From: CAYQVO01 sp964421085
GTDB taxonomy: Bacteria; Bdellovibrionota_C; UBA2361; CAYQVO01
DNA: 64,000 bases
Assembly (NCBI GenBank): GCA_964421085.1
Contig: CAYQVO010000002.1
Coordinates: forward strand, 135,392 to 199,391
Direction of reading: 5' to 3'
The position numbers and the translations under genes were made by a program. Below the pieces are notes generated by a model. The model was given only the letters and a program-made list of their open reading frames with translations, ran no database searches and was not told where the DNA came from. Numbering within the stretch: the first letter of the stretch is position 1; each line of letters opens with the position of its first letter. This document shows, piece after piece, positions 62,283 to 64,000 of the stretch.

Positions 62283-62306
62283 AAGGCACCCGGATAGAGT
62301 GCCCTT
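62283..62306 (-). terminator. terminator-like hairpin after acpP
   Basis: On the minus strand AAGGGCAC (62306-62299) pairs with GTGCCTT (62289-62283), with one bulged G. TTTT and a short T-rich tract follow. It lies 50 bases after the acpP stop and would separate it from glyA. Confidence 0.5.
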
Positions 62307-62356
62307 CATCAGTGGAAATTATGACCGGAGGTTTTCCGGCCCGAAGACAGCGCCGA

Positions 62357-62602
62357 TTAAGCCTGCCTTTCGGTGATGTAGCTCACTACATCCTGGACGG
62401 TCTGAATCTTTTCGGCGTCTTCGTCAGGAATCTCAATGTCATATTCCTCTTCGAGAGCCATGATAAGCTCAACAATGTCCAGCGAATCAGCGCCGAGATC
62501 CTCGATGAACGACGCAGATGGCTGAACTTCTTCGAGGCTCACACCGAGCTGCTCTGCGATTATGCCTTTAACCTTTTCAGAAATCTCTTCAGATGATGCC
62601 AT
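62357..62602 (-). CDS. acpP: acyl carrier protein
   Basis: The start ATG 62602 (AAGGAG upstream) gives 81 acidic residues. Ser40 in EDLGADSLDIVEL is the phosphopantetheine attachment site. It carries acyl chains in fatty-acid and lipid A synthesis. It is not next to fabD/fabG/fabF as in many genomes. Confidence 0.97.
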   Translation of the reverse strand: MASSEEISEKVKGIIAEQLGVSLEEVQPSASFIEDLGADSLDIVELIMALEEEYDIEIPDEDAEKIQTVQDVVSYITERQA

Positions 62603-62789
62603 GTGTATTAACTCCTTCCTTTTGAAGACCACACCGTCTTCCGACTTGCGCAGCCAAATTCCACGCAGTCAATCAATTGTTAAGCAAAGTGACTTTTCTT
62701 TTATCGTCCATCCCTGCAAGTAGTCAATAGCACCACACCCGGTGGTTGTGTGCAATGGCCGCAAAAGAGTATTTCACCGTATTCATAAC

Positions 62790-63947
62790 TTATTGAACTG
62801 CCGGAAGTTTTTGTTCGATGGGTACCCATTCGCCGCCTTTCACACGAACCAGACCGCTCGAACGCCGGGCGGCGTGTTTTTTGTCAAAAACAGTAAGCGC
62901 AGCCGACCCGGGAAGTTTCAGTTCGCTTAAGCGGGCGGCCAGACACGCAGGGGAAGTTGAGCGATTGAGATCGCAACCCGCGCCCGCTCGCGCCAGAAAG
63001 ACTACATCATCATAGGCGATGAAAAAGTCCGGTCGAGGGTTTTCTCCGAACCTTTCAATGTAAGTTCTTTTGAGCTTCTCACTGTCGACCGTAAGGGAAA
63101 GCCGGTGCAGATCGAACCAGCTCGAAATAGTACCGTTTGTTTCGTAAAGAGCCCGCATTTCCGGAGTGTCGCAGGCCGCATGGAAAGGAATTGCGTGCCC
63201 GAAGACCTGGATATCGAGAATATTGAGAGCCTTCATCCGGCTGAAGATCAGATTGCAGTTGTTGATGGAGCAGAGCAGAAGCGCCTGAGGACGGTCCATG
63301 CCGGCGCGAAGAAGCGGGCTTCGGAAGTCCTTCTCGTCGGGTGTGAAATAATCTTCTCTGATGATTTCAATCTGCGGCGCGGCAACCCGAAAAGCCTTCA
63401 GGGACGAGACGCACTGGTCTCTTTGTTCAATCAGGACAGAAAACCTTAATTTGCCTTCCCGCGCCGCTTTCTGTGCCAGAAGTTTCGCGCCCTCTTCCAC
63501 GCTCCAGAAATCCATGAATACCAGTGGATATTTCCCGGCTATTTCGGGCTGAGTTGCCTGATAAAGAAGGACTTTCCGCGCATTCACGATCGTGGGCTTG
63601 ATTGCCTGAGTTATATATGCATGAGCGGAAATAATGGCGTCGGCTCGGTCGCTGGAAATCAGTTTAAGCACGGATCCGACGGCTTTACGCGTGTCTCCGT
63701 TGTTGTCTTCAATCAACACCCGCACTTCCCTCACATCGGCAATCCTTCCCGCGTTTACATCTTCTTCTGCAAGCCGAAGGCCGCGTACTGCCGATGTGCT
63801 GTAATCCGCGAAAGATCCGCTCAGGGGAAGTGTTACGCCTATCCGGAGAGGCCGTGTTTCGCCTGCCGGATCCGCTGCTGCGGGGGAGGATGAAAAAGTG
63901 AAGATAAGAGGAAGCAGAAGGGTGAGCGCTATGGTGCGTTTATTCAT
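62790..63947 (-). CDS. ABC-type solute-binding protein (LivK/Peripla_BP_6 type)
   Basis: ATG 63947 gives 385 residues with a signal peptide (MNKRTIALTLLLPLIFTFSSSPAAA). The mature part begins RIGVTLPLSGSFADYSTSAVRGLRLAEEDVN and continues with IEDNNGDTRKAVGSVLKLI, the first lobe of the type 1 periplasmic-binding fold. As with the similar protein at 17327-18403, no permease genes are adjacent. A TTG at 63965 is an alternative start. Confidence 0.82.
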   Translation of the reverse strand: MNKRTIALTLLLPLIFTFSSSPAAADPAGETRPLRIGVTLPLSGSFADYSTSAVRGLRLAEEDVNAGRIADVREVRVLIEDNNGDTRKAVGSVLKLISSDRADAIISAHAYITQAIKPTIVNARKVLLYQATQPEIAGKYPLVFMDFWSVEEGAKLLAQKAAREGKLRFSVLIEQRDQCVSSLKAFRVAAPQIEIIREDYFTPDEKDFRSPLLRAGMDRPQALLLCSINNCNLIFSRMKALNILDIQVFGHAIPFHAACDTPEMRALYETNGTISSWFDLHRLSLTVDSEKLKRTYIERFGENPRPDFFIAYDDVVFLARAGAGCDLNRSTSPACLAARLSELKLPGSAALTVFDKKHAARRSSGLVRVKGGEWVPIEQKLPAVQ

Positions 63948-64000
63948 TAGGGAAGCTCTGATCAAGGGTACTATAATTTCCGAAAAAATGTGAAGTTGGC

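Noticed and set aside
1..64000. CRISPR arrays, tRNA, rRNA, prophage or intact insertion sequences
   Set aside because: I looked for regularly spaced repeats, cloverleaf-type strings and transposase or integrase motifs and saw none; a covariance-model scan could still reveal a missed small RNA.

Overview
The window is a stretch of a diderm, probably rod-shaped bacterial chromosome with moderate G+C. Evidence for this is an LPS-heptose enzyme, outer-membrane assembly genes, lipoproteins, mreBCD-mrdA-rodA and a bactofilin. A 10-N scaffold gap (38046-38055), two single-locus frameshifts (maf, cimA) and several decayed genes suggest a draft or metagenome assembly. The gene set would suit an uncultured deltaproteobacterium-like lineage, but no marker here fixes the phylum. 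I see no rRNA, tRNA, CRISPR array, prophage or intact insertion sequence.

Layout. 1-7.2 kb: the end of an M48 protease, an Rsm22-type methyltransferase, a heptose nucleotidyltransferase/GmhB fusion, an NAD(P)H/FAD oxidoreductase, a penicillin-binding protein, bactofilin and a solitary rplS. 7.4-12.9 kb: the complete elongasome operon mreB-mreC-mreD-mrdA-rodA. 12.9-23.6 kb: a mixed region with a LysR remnant, a PH-domain membrane protein, an IMP dehydrogenase of the Tritrichomonas foetus type, a broken maf, an orphan solute-binding protein, two unknown proteins, preA, yggS, yggT and fmdB. 23.6-31.1 kb: trpE-G-D-C-F-B-A-aroF, every junction overlapping or nearly so, preceded by a Trp-rich leader peptide. 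31.2-35.8 kb: recO diverging from grpE-dnaK-dnaJ. 36-43.9 kb: a decayed type IV pilin gene, an LpoA-like lipoprotein broken by the scaffold gap, lon, a membrane protein, and a degenerate GspE/PilB ATPase fused to a response-regulator receiver. 44.2-49.8 kb: one 5.7-kb gene that joins a TamB-like protein to a TamA/BamA-like Omp85 protein. 50-52.6 kb: a TPR protein and an alkaline-phosphatase-superfamily membrane enzyme. 52.6-58.8 kb: ilvD-ilvB-ilvN diverging from cimA, with a separate attenuator for each. 58.8-64 kb: ribH, ribE, nrdR, glyA, acpP and a third solute-binding protein.

The most notable system is amino-acid control by ribosome-mediated attenuation at three places. The trp operon has a leader peptide ending in WSFWWA that appears to be leaderless. 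The ilv operon has a leader with ten branched-chain residues in twelve and a textbook protector/antiterminator/terminator set. The divergent cimA gene has a leader with four consecutive Ile codons. The ilv and cimA attenuators are back to back and share core sequence, so they look like an inverted duplication. The other two highlights are the TamB-TamA single-chain fusion and the dead-ATPase/receiver fusion.
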